Positions 7,648 to 13,662 of a DNA stretch of 15,198 bases are shown here, piece after piece. The DNA comes from JBAWZR01 sp037142915 (GTDB lineage Bacteria > Patescibacteriota > Minisyncoccia > Moranbacterales > UBA1568). Each line of letters begins with the position of its first letter. Within the stretch, counting starts at the first letter, position 1. Made by a program: the position numbers and the translations under genes. The stretch covers positions 1 through 15,198 of the forward strand of contig JBAWZR010000023.1 in assembly GCA_037142915.1 (NCBI GenBank). The letters run 5' to 3'. Under the pieces are notes generated by a model. It did no database searches. It was not told the origin of the DNA and saw only the letters and a list, made by a program, of their open reading frames with translations.

Positions 7648-7668
7648 GCTCTCAGTAACGATGAGAGC
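7648..7668 (+). other. Hairpin after ftsH, no U tract
   Basis: GCTCTCA (7648-7654) and TGAGAGC (7662-7668) form a perfect 7-bp stem with a 7-nt loop, 42 bp after the ftsH stop. No T run follows, so it is not a standard intrinsic terminator. It may protect the ftsH mRNA 3' end or be a processing site before tRNA-Val. Confidence 0.4.
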
Positions 7669-7673
7669 AACGG

Positions 7674-7751
7674 GGGCGTATAGCTCTCCGCCAGCCGGCG
7701 GATGGTTACTCGCCCGAACGTGCCGTTTCGGTACGGGCGGGGAGCGCTACA
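7674..7751 (+). pseudogene. Broken partial copy of tRNA-Val with two palindromes inserted
   Basis: Three blocks match the 5' half of the intact tRNA-Val 110 bp downstream in order: GGGCGTATAGCTC (7674-7686), TGGTTA (7703-7708) and GAGCGCTACA (7742-7751), 29 bases in all. Between the first two, TCCGCCAGCCGGCGGA (7687-7702), a perfect 6-bp-stem palindrome, stands in place of AGT. Between the next two lies a 33-base GC-rich segment (7709-7741) that can fold as GTGCCG/CGGTAC inside CGCCC/GGGCG. The copy ends in the anticodon stem, and no T arm or 3' acceptor strand follows. It cannot make a normal tRNA. Confidence 0.65.
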
Positions 7752-7783
7752 CAGGAGTAGTATGGTCACAGAAAAGAAAAGTA

Positions 7784-7857
7784 GGGCGTATAGCTCAGTT
7801 GGTTAGAGCGCTACATTGACATTGTAGAGGTCTCCTGTTCGAGTCAGGATACGCCCA
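7784..7857 (+). tRNA. tRNA-Val(GAC)
   Basis: 74 nt with a full cloverleaf: acceptor GGGCGTA/TACGCCC, D stem GCTC/GAGC, anticodon stem CTACA/TGTAG around loop TTGACAT (anticodon GAC at 7818-7820) and T arm TCCTG-TTCGAGT-CAGGA. The discriminator is A and CCA is not encoded. It reads GUC and GUU codons. A T run follows at once (7860-7865), and the convergent gene's stop codon lies within it. Confidence 0.95.
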
Positions 7858-7863
7858 CATTTT

Positions 7864-9216
7864 TTATCTAATGTATATAGGGTTAATCTGCCAATCACCC
7901 GAGTGAGTAGTAGGTGTGTTCGTTGAGGGCTTTGTGAGTGGTTGGTGGCTTTGTATATAGCTGTTTTGGACATTGACCGGAGTGGTATTGGCGTTCGGGA
8001 GGTATTTATTACCCACACGGCCAGAAGAAATACCCACCATACCCCCCGTCGCGTTACCGAGGCCTTCATTAATTGCATTGGTGGTTTGGGCGATACCCTG
8101 ATTGATGAGGGAGTTAATGAGCCCTGTGGCGAGGGATCCTACGGCTCCAGCCGCAAACTCCGCGAGGTTTTTTCCAGCCGCAACTATGGTTGTTGGGATG
8201 TTTGAAGCGGCGTCCACTAACCCTTTGAGTGAAATACCGGGAGTTTTGATATTGCCATTGTCATCAGTCAAACTGATGTATCCCTGGTTGGCGATGGTTT
8301 TGGTACGGATGATGTCCTGGTTTTCTATCAAGGATTGTTGTAAGATATTTGCCGCGCAAGCACCGCGAGCAATGGGATAGTTCGCTCTGCCACCGGCAGT
8401 CAGCGTGCTGAGAAGCGAGAGTGGTGTCCCAGATGCATTGTAGACATCAACCTGACAATTATTATTGGCACTGAGGTAAATCCTTGCCCCATCATTGATA
8501 CTCGAGGCGGTCACGGTCGGGAGAGTAATCCCCTCCTGAGTGAGCCAATTAGTTGTGGAATCGACCATTGCGTATTGAGTGGTTCCTCCAGGGACGATTT
8601 GCCAATTGGGATTGTTGTTGAGATAGGTGATATTGGAACTGGAGATGCCATTGCCAGTGGTGCTCACGCCTGCGACAGAAGAATTCTTGAGTTGTGCGAA
8701 GCAGAGTCCGTTTGTCCCGTCAGACATCGTACATTTTGCGCCGGTAAGTGAATAACTCGGATCCCCGGGGACGGCATTGTCACTCAAACACCAGCAAGCC
8801 GGATTGGATCCACTCGCCTGCGCCTTGGAAATGTAATTGAGCTGGGAGCCTCGGCCATTGTCACTAGAGAGTAAGTAATCATTGACATCCTGCAGAGCCA
8901 TTGCCGAGGGATCGGCGATGAGAGCTGTGCGGAAATCGGTGACGAAGAGGGGTTGGCCTCCTCGCCCCCCCCCGATCTGGAGATAGATTTGCTGGGACAT
9001 TATTTGGGCAGCAGCGTTTCTTGCAGCGCCAACAACAGTCCCTGCTATCTGGGCGAGAATTTCCTGATAATTGATGTTAAACATTTCCCAAATAGCGTCA
9101 GTTCCCCAAATGGAGGCCGCATCACTAGTCTTGACTTCGAGACTGAATGTCCCAAAAAAAACACAGCTTATTATGAAGAAGATTTTACGAAGAGAGTTTT
9201 TGTGATGGAAAAACAT
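7864..9216 (-). CDS. Secreted Cys-containing hypothetical protein, CPR-type
   Basis: 450 residues, function unknown. The N-terminus is a clear export signal: basic MFFHHKNSLRK, then hydrophobic IFFIISCVFFGTFSL, with likely cleavage near residue 34 (SDAA). The next part (about 35-130) includes YQEILAQIAGTVVGAARNAA and PLFVTDFRTALIADPSAM, resembling a segment I associate with large exported CPR proteins near type IV pilus or secretion genes (recollection). The middle region has several Cys in pairs (ACWC, KCTM, LCFA, NCQV, GACA), which could form disulfides. A helical Gly/Ala/Asn-rich stretch (about 330-400) and a Thr/Asn/Pro-rich tail follow. It lies 23 bp after the calcium-repeat gene, so the two are probably one operon. 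It ends tail-to-tail with tRNA-Val. Confidence 0.75.
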   Translation of the reverse strand: MFFHHKNSLRKIFFIISCVFFGTFSLEVKTSDAASIWGTDAIWEMFNINYQEILAQIAGTVVGAARNAAAQIMSQQIYLQIGGGRGGQPLFVTDFRTALIADPSAMALQDVNDYLLSSDNGRGSQLNYISKAQASGSNPACWCLSDNAVPGDPSYSLTGAKCTMSDGTNGLCFAQLKNSSVAGVSTTGNGISSSNITYLNNNPNWQIVPGGTTQYAMVDSTTNWLTQEGITLPTVTASSINDGARIYLSANNNCQVDVYNASGTPLSLLSTLTAGGRANYPIARGACAANILQQSLIENQDIIRTKTIANQGYISLTDDNGNIKTPGISLKGLVDAASNIPTTIVAAGKNLAEFAAGAVGSLATGLINSLINQGIAQTTNAINEGLGNATGGMVGISSGRVGNKYLPNANTTPVNVQNSYIQSHQPLTKPSTNTPTTHSGDWQINPIYIR

Positions 9217-9239
9217 ACTGCGAAGTTACGATTTTGTGT

Positions 9240-10241
9240 TTAAAAAAGCGAGGGTGCATCGGTGATACCAGCTTGCTGTAGAGCGGTCTGGTATTGGGTG
9301 AATATATCCATTAACGAGGTGAGATACACCTGCCCCTTTGAGAGCGTATATACATAGGATACTGGATCGTTAGGGGCGAGGCCTTTTTTGAGGTCGAGTC
9401 CATAGAGAGCCAATTGGAGCATTTTTGTGTGTAGAGAGAGCATATTTTCAGGTACTTCCAATTGCTCGATCTGGGTCAGAGCGCTCTGGCTCCGAGTCGT
9501 CATATCATCCAGAAACTTCGTGTCCGTGCCAGAAAGTGCGATTTGCGCTTGTTGGGTCAGAGTGCTGAGGGCGCTCGTGGCGTCGGAGTCACTCTTGATA
9601 GGAATGGGAGAATTATTAGTGATGATATACGCCAAACTTGTCATATAAGCACGGGTGTCTTCTTTTACCTTGGCATCTTTTTCACTTTTGGGGTAATCTT
9701 GTTTTTTTATTTTGATGGTGCTCGGGTCGATTGTTGGTAGTTCGAGTGTTCCGGCATCCTGTTGCCCGAGGGTCTGAGAGATGAGTGTATTGATATCGGT
9801 AGTGGAAGGAGTCTGACCATCAGTCAGTGAGCTCTCCTGCATCAATCCGGCCACTTGTGAGGAGAGTGCCTGAGTGAGGTTTGTGTTCGTTGTGGTATCC
9901 CCTCCCTTGCCATCTTTCGTATCGCCTGTTGATGTGGTGGAAACCAACTTATCTCCGGGAGCTTTTTTGAGTGGGTCATATCCCCCGAGCACCTCAGCGC
10001 CATCTGTATAACCATCGCCATCCGTGTCGGGATTGTGGGGGTCGGTCCCGTATATTTTTTCCTCGGTATCACTTAATCCATCGTTGTCGGAATCTTGAAA
10101 AATATTTAGTGAAGATACGTTGGAATCTTTGGCGAGAGTAAAGGTTCCAATATGGAATACGAAAAGACTAAGGACAAGGATAAAAGAGAGTCGATGACGA
10201 GACAATATAGAAAACAATTGACGCGATGAAAAATGTTTCAT
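9240..10241 (-). CDS. Exported protein with thrombospondin type 3-like Ca2+ repeats
   Basis: 333 residues. A signal peptide or anchor spans about 18-38 (LSFILVLSLFVFHIGTFTLA). Two acidic calcium-binding repeats follow: DSDNDGLSDTEE (50-61) and DTDGDGYTDGAE (72-83), separated by KIYGTDPHNP, the classic thrombospondin type 3 pattern. The next stretch (95-150) is Thr/Ser/Gly-rich and disordered, and the rest (about 190-330) is mainly helical with Gln/Leu-rich segments. It is probably a surface or periplasm-side protein whose N-terminal part folds around Ca2+. Such proteins are very frequent in CPR genomes; no specific function is known to me. It is first in a two-gene operon with the secreted Cys-containing protein. 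No Shine-Dalgarno is visible. Confidence 0.82.
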   Translation of the reverse strand: MKHFSSRQLFSILSRHRLSFILVLSLFVFHIGTFTLAKDSNVSSLNIFQDSDNDGLSDTEEKIYGTDPHNPDTDGDGYTDGAEVLGGYDPLKKAPGDKLVSTTSTGDTKDGKGGDTTTNTNLTQALSSQVAGLMQESSLTDGQTPSTTDINTLISQTLGQQDAGTLELPTIDPSTIKIKKQDYPKSEKDAKVKEDTRAYMTSLAYIITNNSPIPIKSDSDATSALSTLTQQAQIALSGTDTKFLDDMTTRSQSALTQIEQLEVPENMLSLHTKMLQLALYGLDLKKGLAPNDPVSYVYTLSKGQVYLTSLMDIFTQYQTALQQAGITDAPSLF

Positions 10242-10279
10242 AGATGACAGACCAAACAGGATTGTGTTTTTATCTTTCT

Positions 10280-10294
10280 ATTATACAGTATAAT
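10280..10294. promoter_or_regulatory. ATTATACAGTATAAT palindrome with a -10 box on each strand
   Basis: A 15-bp perfect inverted repeat around a central A, 38 bp before the calcium-repeat gene. The minus strand reads TATAAT at 10285-10280, well placed to start the operon near 10273. The plus strand reads TATAAT at 10289-10294. No good -35 is found at 17 bp for the minus strand, where TTGTAT lies 20 bp away. It may be a promoter with overlapping operator symmetry. Confidence 0.45.
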
Positions 10295-10353
10295 CTTTTT
10301 TTGCGATACAACAAGCGTGTATTTATTTTTAGAATCGTTTCGAATTGATTTTT

Positions 10354-11907
10354 TTAGGAAATTGTTTTCCGGGAATTGAGATGAATTTTTTCTCGAAGAA
10401 GTTTTCGGATAAGAAGTCCAAAGAATGTCCACCAAAGAATTTGTCCTTGTGGCAGTGTCCAAAAATAATGATCAAAAAAACTAATAAAAATAAATCCGAT
10501 GAGGAGGCTTTTTAGAAGGATAATCTCTTGAAATGTTTCACGTGAAACATTATGGATACTAAATGAAAATGTTTGAATGAGCCAAAAAATGAATAGGCTG
10601 CTGCCAAAAAGACCAAGCTCGGTGGTTATGAGTAAAAAGATAGTATGGGCGGGTTGAAATTGCCAAGCGAGAAGCTGTGGAAAGAATGCTTGCTGAAAAA
10701 AAATAAATTGATCCATCCCCCACCCAAAGAATGGTTTGATGTGGATGGCTTGAAAAGCGATATCTTGATAGAGTAGACGTTCATTTAAGGATTGGATGAA
10801 AAAGAAAAAAAGATTGATTCCTCGAAAAAAATACCAAAGGAGCGATGATAGGAAAATAAATATGAACATAACAGTGATGAGGATCTTTGTTTTTTGAAAA
10901 GAATAATTGGATTTCTTTATTTGAGATTGTTTGTTCCCCGTGGAACAATCTACCTCCCCTGTTTGATTTTGCTTTTGGATTCCCAGTTTTTTATGATAAA
11001 GAATGAATACAGTTGCCAATAAAAGACCAATTAGAGCTGATTTGGAAAAAGAAGCGAATAGGCCAAGGAGTTGAATCACAAGTCCAATCCAGAGAAAGAG
11101 ATGAATTGACAGAGGGAAATTTTTAGTCAATTGTTTCCCGTGGAACAAAATGAAACCAGTACAGAGAATCGATGCAATGAGAAATCCCCCGAGCATATTG
11201 GGGTGTGGGAATGTTCCATAGCCACGAATAAACCTTTCAGAGTGAAAAATTATTTTTGCTACACCAGGAATGTCGATTCCGAGGATACTTTCTTTGAGGA
11301 CTGTGAGACCAAGAGAATGTTGAATGGAGAATTGGAGTATTGCGATTAAACCTTCTAATGAGCCAAGAATAAGAAATAAGAACAAGGTGGCGGAGAAGAT
11401 GGTATCTTTATTGAAAGATAAAAATTTAAAATGAGAGGATGTTTCCCGTGGAACATTGTAAAACACAAGAAATAAAAAGAAACCAACATAACCACAAAAT
11501 CGAAGAGCAGCGAAAAATGAAAACAGAGGCGCGATACTCCAAAGCGAAGAGAAGAGGCTTATTAGAGATAAAAAGATCGGAAGAGCGAAGAGAAGTTTTT
11601 CTTGAGCTGAGAATTGTTCCCCGTGGAACAATTGCAAAATGGATATAAATATTGACTTATCTTTATTTTTATGTTCTATTATTAATTTAAGAAATAAGAA
11701 AAAAAGCAGCGGCCAGAGGAAAAGATCGGAAAGAAAGAGGCTGATACTCGCGTATTCATTGAAGTTTCCCTGAATAGGTATGTACCAAAGAATTTTTCGT
11801 ATAGAAAAGGGAAAAGTTATAAGAAACAATAAAAAACACCAAAAAATTCCTTGATCTATGAAGGAGGTTTTCTTATTGAAAGAGAAAAATTGAAAGGGAA
11901 GGATCAT
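10354..11907 (-). CDS. O-antigen ligase/polymerase-family membrane protein
   Basis: 517-residue polytopic protein with about 10-12 hydrophobic segments, of the Wzy/WaaL family (PF04932-like). Family landmarks are RGYGTFPHPNMLGGF (228-242), matching the GxFxxPNxLAG signature, LASFSKSALIG (284-294), ERLLYQDIAFQAIHIKPFFGWG (376-397) and AHTIFLLITTELGLFG (420-435). Such proteins join or polymerise lipid-linked glycans at the outer face of the membrane. Ligase versus polymerase cannot be decided here. No glycosyltransferase cluster surrounds it. The gene is visibly richer in A/T and in Phe/Ile/Lys codons than gyrA or ftsH, which may mean transfer or relaxed composition. It contains all five parS-like sites of the window, in three different codon phases. 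The stop is TAA. No Shine-Dalgarno is seen. Confidence 0.88.
   Translation of the reverse strand: MILPFQFFSFNKKTSFIDQGIFWCFLLFLITFPFSIRKILWYIPIQGNFNEYASISLFLSDLFLWPLLFFLFLKLIIEHKNKDKSIFISILQLFHGEQFSAQEKLLFALPIFLSLISLFSSLWSIAPLFSFFAALRFCGYVGFFLFLVFYNVPRETSSHFKFLSFNKDTIFSATLFLFLILGSLEGLIAILQFSIQHSLGLTVLKESILGIDIPGVAKIIFHSERFIRGYGTFPHPNMLGGFLIASILCTGFILFHGKQLTKNFPLSIHLFLWIGLVIQLLGLFASFSKSALIGLLLATVFILYHKKLGIQKQNQTGEVDCSTGNKQSQIKKSNYSFQKTKILITVMFIFIFLSSLLWYFFRGINLFFFFIQSLNERLLYQDIAFQAIHIKPFFGWGMDQFIFFQQAFFPQLLAWQFQPAHTIFLLITTELGLFGSSLFIFWLIQTFSFSIHNVSRETFQEIILLKSLLIGFIFISFFDHYFWTLPQGQILWWTFFGLLIRKLLREKIHLNSRKTIS
10534..10549. promoter_or_regulatory. parS: parS-like site 1 (perfect consensus)
   Basis: TGTTTCACGTGAAACA is the textbook ParB-binding sequence of bacterial chromosomes. 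It is a perfect palindrome and extends to 20 bp (10532-10551). In the coding frame it reads NVSRET. Confidence 0.8.
10932..10947. promoter_or_regulatory. parS: parS-like site 2
   Basis: TGTTCCCCGTGGAACA. It keeps the TGTTYC/GGAACA arms with CCCGTG at the centre in place of CACGTG. In the coding frame it reads CSTGN, a different phase from site 1. Confidence 0.65.
11132..11147. promoter_or_regulatory. parS: parS-like site 3
   Basis: TGTTTCCCGTGGAACA, same variant centre and same orientation as sites 2, 4 and 5. In the coding frame it reads FHGKQ, the third phase. Confidence 0.65.
11440..11455. promoter_or_regulatory. parS: parS-like site 4
   Basis: TGTTTCCCGTGGAACA, identical to site 3 but in the same codon phase as site 1 (NVPRET). 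Confidence 0.65.
11615..11630. promoter_or_regulatory. parS: parS-like site 5
   Basis: TGTTCCCCGTGGAACA, identical to site 2 but in a different codon phase (FHGEQ). Spacings between successive sites from 1 to 5 are 398, 200, 308 and 175 bp. Confidence 0.65.
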
Positions 11908-11931
11908 AATCTCAGATAAAGCGGAATTTGA

Positions 11932-11960
11932 TTGACTCTTGAGAGAAAAATCGATATACT
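11932..11960 (+). promoter_or_regulatory. Strong sigma70-type promoter of tRNA-Ala
   Basis: TTGACT (11932-11937), a 17-bp spacer and TATACT (11955-11960): five of six matches at each box. The start would be near 11967, 12 nt before the mature tRNA. Confidence 0.8.
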
Positions 11961-11978
11961 GAAAAAAGAATTGAAAAA

Positions 11979-12051
11979 GGGCCTGTAGCTTAGTTGGTAG
12001 AGCGCCTCCATGGCATGGAGGAGGTCAGGAGTTCGAGTCTCCTCAGGTCCA
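11979..12051 (+). tRNA. tRNA-Ala(GGC)
   Basis: 73 nt cloverleaf: acceptor GGGCCTG/CAGGTCC, D stem GCTT/GAGC, anticodon stem CCTCC/GGAGG around ATGGCAT (anticodon GGC) and T arm AGGAG-TTCGAGT-CTCCT. The acceptor carries the G3:U70 wobble pair that is the identity element for alanyl-tRNA synthetase. The discriminator is A and CCA is not encoded. Confidence 0.95.
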
Positions 12052-12089
12052 CTTTAGAATCGGGTTGGGCAATAGGTCAAGATGTAGAG

Positions 12090-12123
12090 TGGCCTCTTTT
12101 CTTTTATATTGAGCCATTTTTTT
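12090..12123 (+). terminator. Probable intrinsic terminator after tRNA-Ala
   Basis: TGG(c)CTC (12090-12096, bulged or unpaired C) can pair with GAGCCA (12111-12116) and is followed by seven T (12117-12123). It would separate tRNA-Ala from tRNA-Arg. The stem is short. Confidence 0.45.
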
Positions 12124-12202
12124 ACTCCAGTCAAGAAAGATGCTTGTTAAAATACTATTTTTATGAGAAGATAGACCGTTGCATTGGAAAGTAGTGTGTA
12201 AT

Positions 12203-12274
12203 GCCTCCATAGCTCAATGGATAGAGCAAGGGACTCCTAAGCCCGAGATCCAGGTCCGATTCTTGGTGGGGGCA
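12203..12274 (+). tRNA. tRNA-Arg(CCT), divergent or decaying
   Basis: 72 nt. Acceptor GCCTCCA/TGGGGGC (one T-G pair), D stem GCTC/GAGC, loop CTCCTAA with anticodon CCT at 12236-12238, T stem CCAGG/CTTGG and discriminator A. Three places are abnormal. The anticodon stem AGGGA/GCCCG has only three pairs because 27-43 (A-G) and 31-39 (A-G) cannot pair. The T loop reads TCCGATT, so the near-universal T55 is C. The T stem contains a G-T pair. It may still read AGG codons poorly, or be a pseudogene. rbfA starts 24 bp downstream with no terminator or clear promoter between. Confidence 0.75.
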
Positions 12275-12297
12275 CAAAAGCAATAAACTTATATTTT

Positions 12298-12648
12298 ATG
12301 CAGAAGAAAACATTGCGACAGGAGAAGGTAAATGAATTGATTCGGCAACACATCTCTGTTCTTCTTGCAAGAGAGATGAGCTTTAAAGCGGGAATTTTGG
12401 TGACGGTAGCAAAAGTAGAGGTAACACCTGATCTTCGGCAGGCATTTATTGGAGTCAGTATTTTTCCGATAGAAGAAGAGCATTATGTGATGGAAAGTCT
12501 TCGAAAGGAGCTGTATCGTATCCAAGGGGCATTGAATCAACTTTTGCGTACGCGACCCCTGCCACTCATTCGATTTCGCGTCGATGCGACCGAGTCAAAA
12601 GCACAGGAGGTAGAAAGTTTATTGTTGCAAATCGAAAGAGAAGAGTAA
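12298..12648 (+). CDS. rbfA: Ribosome-binding factor A
   Basis: 116 residues, normal for RbfA, a KH-fold factor that binds the 30S subunit late in assembly and helps mature the 16S rRNA 5' end. It begins RQEKVNELIRQHISVLL, has the core VAKVEVTPDLRQAFIGVSIF (37-56) and the conserved basic segment LRTRPLPLIRFRVD (83-96). ATG at 12298 is the first start and has no Shine-Dalgarno. The order rbfA then an nrnA-like DHH gene is the usual Firmicutes-type ribosome/RNA operon order. The gap to the next gene is 39 bp and contains two DnaA boxes. Confidence 0.9.
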   Translation: MQKKTLRQEKVNELIRQHISVLLAREMSFKAGILVTVAKVEVTPDLRQAFIGVSIFPIEEEHYVMESLRKELYRIQGALNQLLRTRPLPLIRFRVDATESKAQEVESLLLQIEREE

Positions 12649-12651
12649 AAT

Positions 12652-12671
12652 TGTGGATAAGCTGTGGATAA
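12652..12671 (+). promoter_or_regulatory. Two perfect DnaA boxes in tandem
   Basis: TGTGGATAA, the complement of the consensus box TTATCCACA, occurs at 12652-12660 and again at 12663-12671. They are in the same orientation, 11 bp apart, so they face the same side of the helix. The pair begins 3 bp after the rbfA stop and ends 3 bp before the Shine-Dalgarno of the next gene. I found no further perfect box in the window. Confidence 0.7.
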
Positions 12672-12674
12672 AGT

Positions 12675-12683
12675 TGAGGAAAG
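12675..12683 (+). promoter_or_regulatory. Strong Shine-Dalgarno fixing the nrnA-like start
   Basis: GAGGAAAGG lies 4 bp before ATG at 12688. Strong ribosome sites are rare in this window, and this one rules out the in-frame GTG at 12664, which lies inside the second DnaA box. Confidence 0.7.
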
Positions 12684-12687
12684 GTTT

Positions 12688-13653
12688 ATGAAAAAGAATT
12701 TTCAGCAAGCCTACAAGGAAATGGAGTATGTTCTTCGCCACGCGAAGAAGGTTTTACTCTTTGCACACATGAGCCCGGATCCTGATACTTTGGGTGCGAA
12801 TCTAGCCTTAAAAGAGCATCTTTTGGACTGTGGAAGGGAAGTGGATATCGTTTGTTTCGATGAATTTCCGAGATATCTCAAAAAATTATTTCCGTTTGCA
12901 GAAATGAAAACGCCCAGTCAGATTGATATGGCTGCGTATGATGTGGTAATTGCGTGCGATAGTGTAGATCGAGGGTTTCATTTGGTTCGTGAGCAGTGTC
13001 AGGAAGAGCAGGTGGTGATACTGATCGATCATCATCCGGAAATTCAGGTGACAGGGGATATTACCGCGATTGATGCCGAGTACTCGTCTTCGTGCGAGTT
13101 GGTATTTGATTTATTTGAATTTATGCGGGTGCCTCTGACGCCATCTCTTGCGACCCCACTTCTTATGGGATTGATGGCTGACACGGGAAACTTCCAACAC
13201 TCAACGACGACCTCGCGAGTATTGGAGATTGCTTCAAAGCTTATACAGGCAGGTGCGGCACTAGAGCATATCACGGAGACTTTATTTGGAAATAAAAACA
13301 CAGCCGTATTGAAATTATGGGGGAAGGCTTTTGTTCGGGCAAAAATAAATCAGAAGAACGGAATGGTTATTTCTGTCTTGACTCAGGAAGAAATCGAGGA
13401 ATGTCAGCCAAGTATGGATGATATCAAACAAGTGGCGAGTCTCCTGAATACCGTTCCGCAGACGAATTTTGCACTTCTTTTTGCACAACTTAACGAAGAC
13501 ACTATCAAAGGGAGTTTGCGATCAGAATCATATAAGGGCGTAGATGTTTCGGCAATCGCGCGGCAATTTGGCGGCGGCGGACATCGTTTGTCGAGTGGGT
13601 TTGAAATTCACGGAAAAATCCAAGAGACATCTTTTGGATGGGAAATCGTGTAA
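12688..13653 (+). CDS. DHH/DHHA1 phosphoesterase, NrnA-like
   Basis: 321 residues. Family members degrade short oligoribonucleotides (nanoRNA) and can dephosphorylate pAp with divalent metal. All catalytic motifs are present: HMSPDPDTLGA (27-37; His27, Asp31, Asp33), Asp91 in ACDSVD, DHH (114-116), DTGNF (165-169) in the DHH domain, and GGGGHRLSSGF (295-305) in the substrate-binding DHHA1 domain. Pro replaces the usual Gly in the PDGD motif, which does not affect the metal-binding Asp residues. Length matches NrnA (about 310-320). Position after rbfA supports the assignment over RecJ, which is much larger. Hydrolysis of cyclic dinucleotide products is also possible for this family. The next gene begins 9 bp after its stop, so they are probably co-transcribed. 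Confidence 0.88.
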   Translation: MKKNFQQAYKEMEYVLRHAKKVLLFAHMSPDPDTLGANLALKEHLLDCGREVDIVCFDEFPRYLKKLFPFAEMKTPSQIDMAAYDVVIACDSVDRGFHLVREQCQEEQVVILIDHHPEIQVTGDITAIDAEYSSSCELVFDLFEFMRVPLTPSLATPLLMGLMADTGNFQHSTTTSRVLEIASKLIQAGAALEHITETLFGNKNTAVLKLWGKAFVRAKINQKNGMVISVLTQEEIEECQPSMDDIKQVASLLNTVPQTNFALLFAQLNEDTIKGSLRSESYKGVDVSAIARQFGGGGHRLSSGFEIHGKIQETSFGWEIV

Positions 13654-13662
13654 AGAGAAAAT

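Noticed and set aside
7648..7668. Rho-independent terminator of ftsH
   Set aside because: The hairpin has no T tract after it.
12664..12687. GTG start adding 8 residues to the NrnA-like protein
   Set aside because: A strong Shine-Dalgarno serves ATG at 12688, and the GTG lies in a DnaA box.
11890..12690. A complete oriC here
   Set aside because: Only two DnaA boxes, no array of AT-rich 13-mers, dnaA not present, and plus-strand G excess in the few lines counted does not switch.
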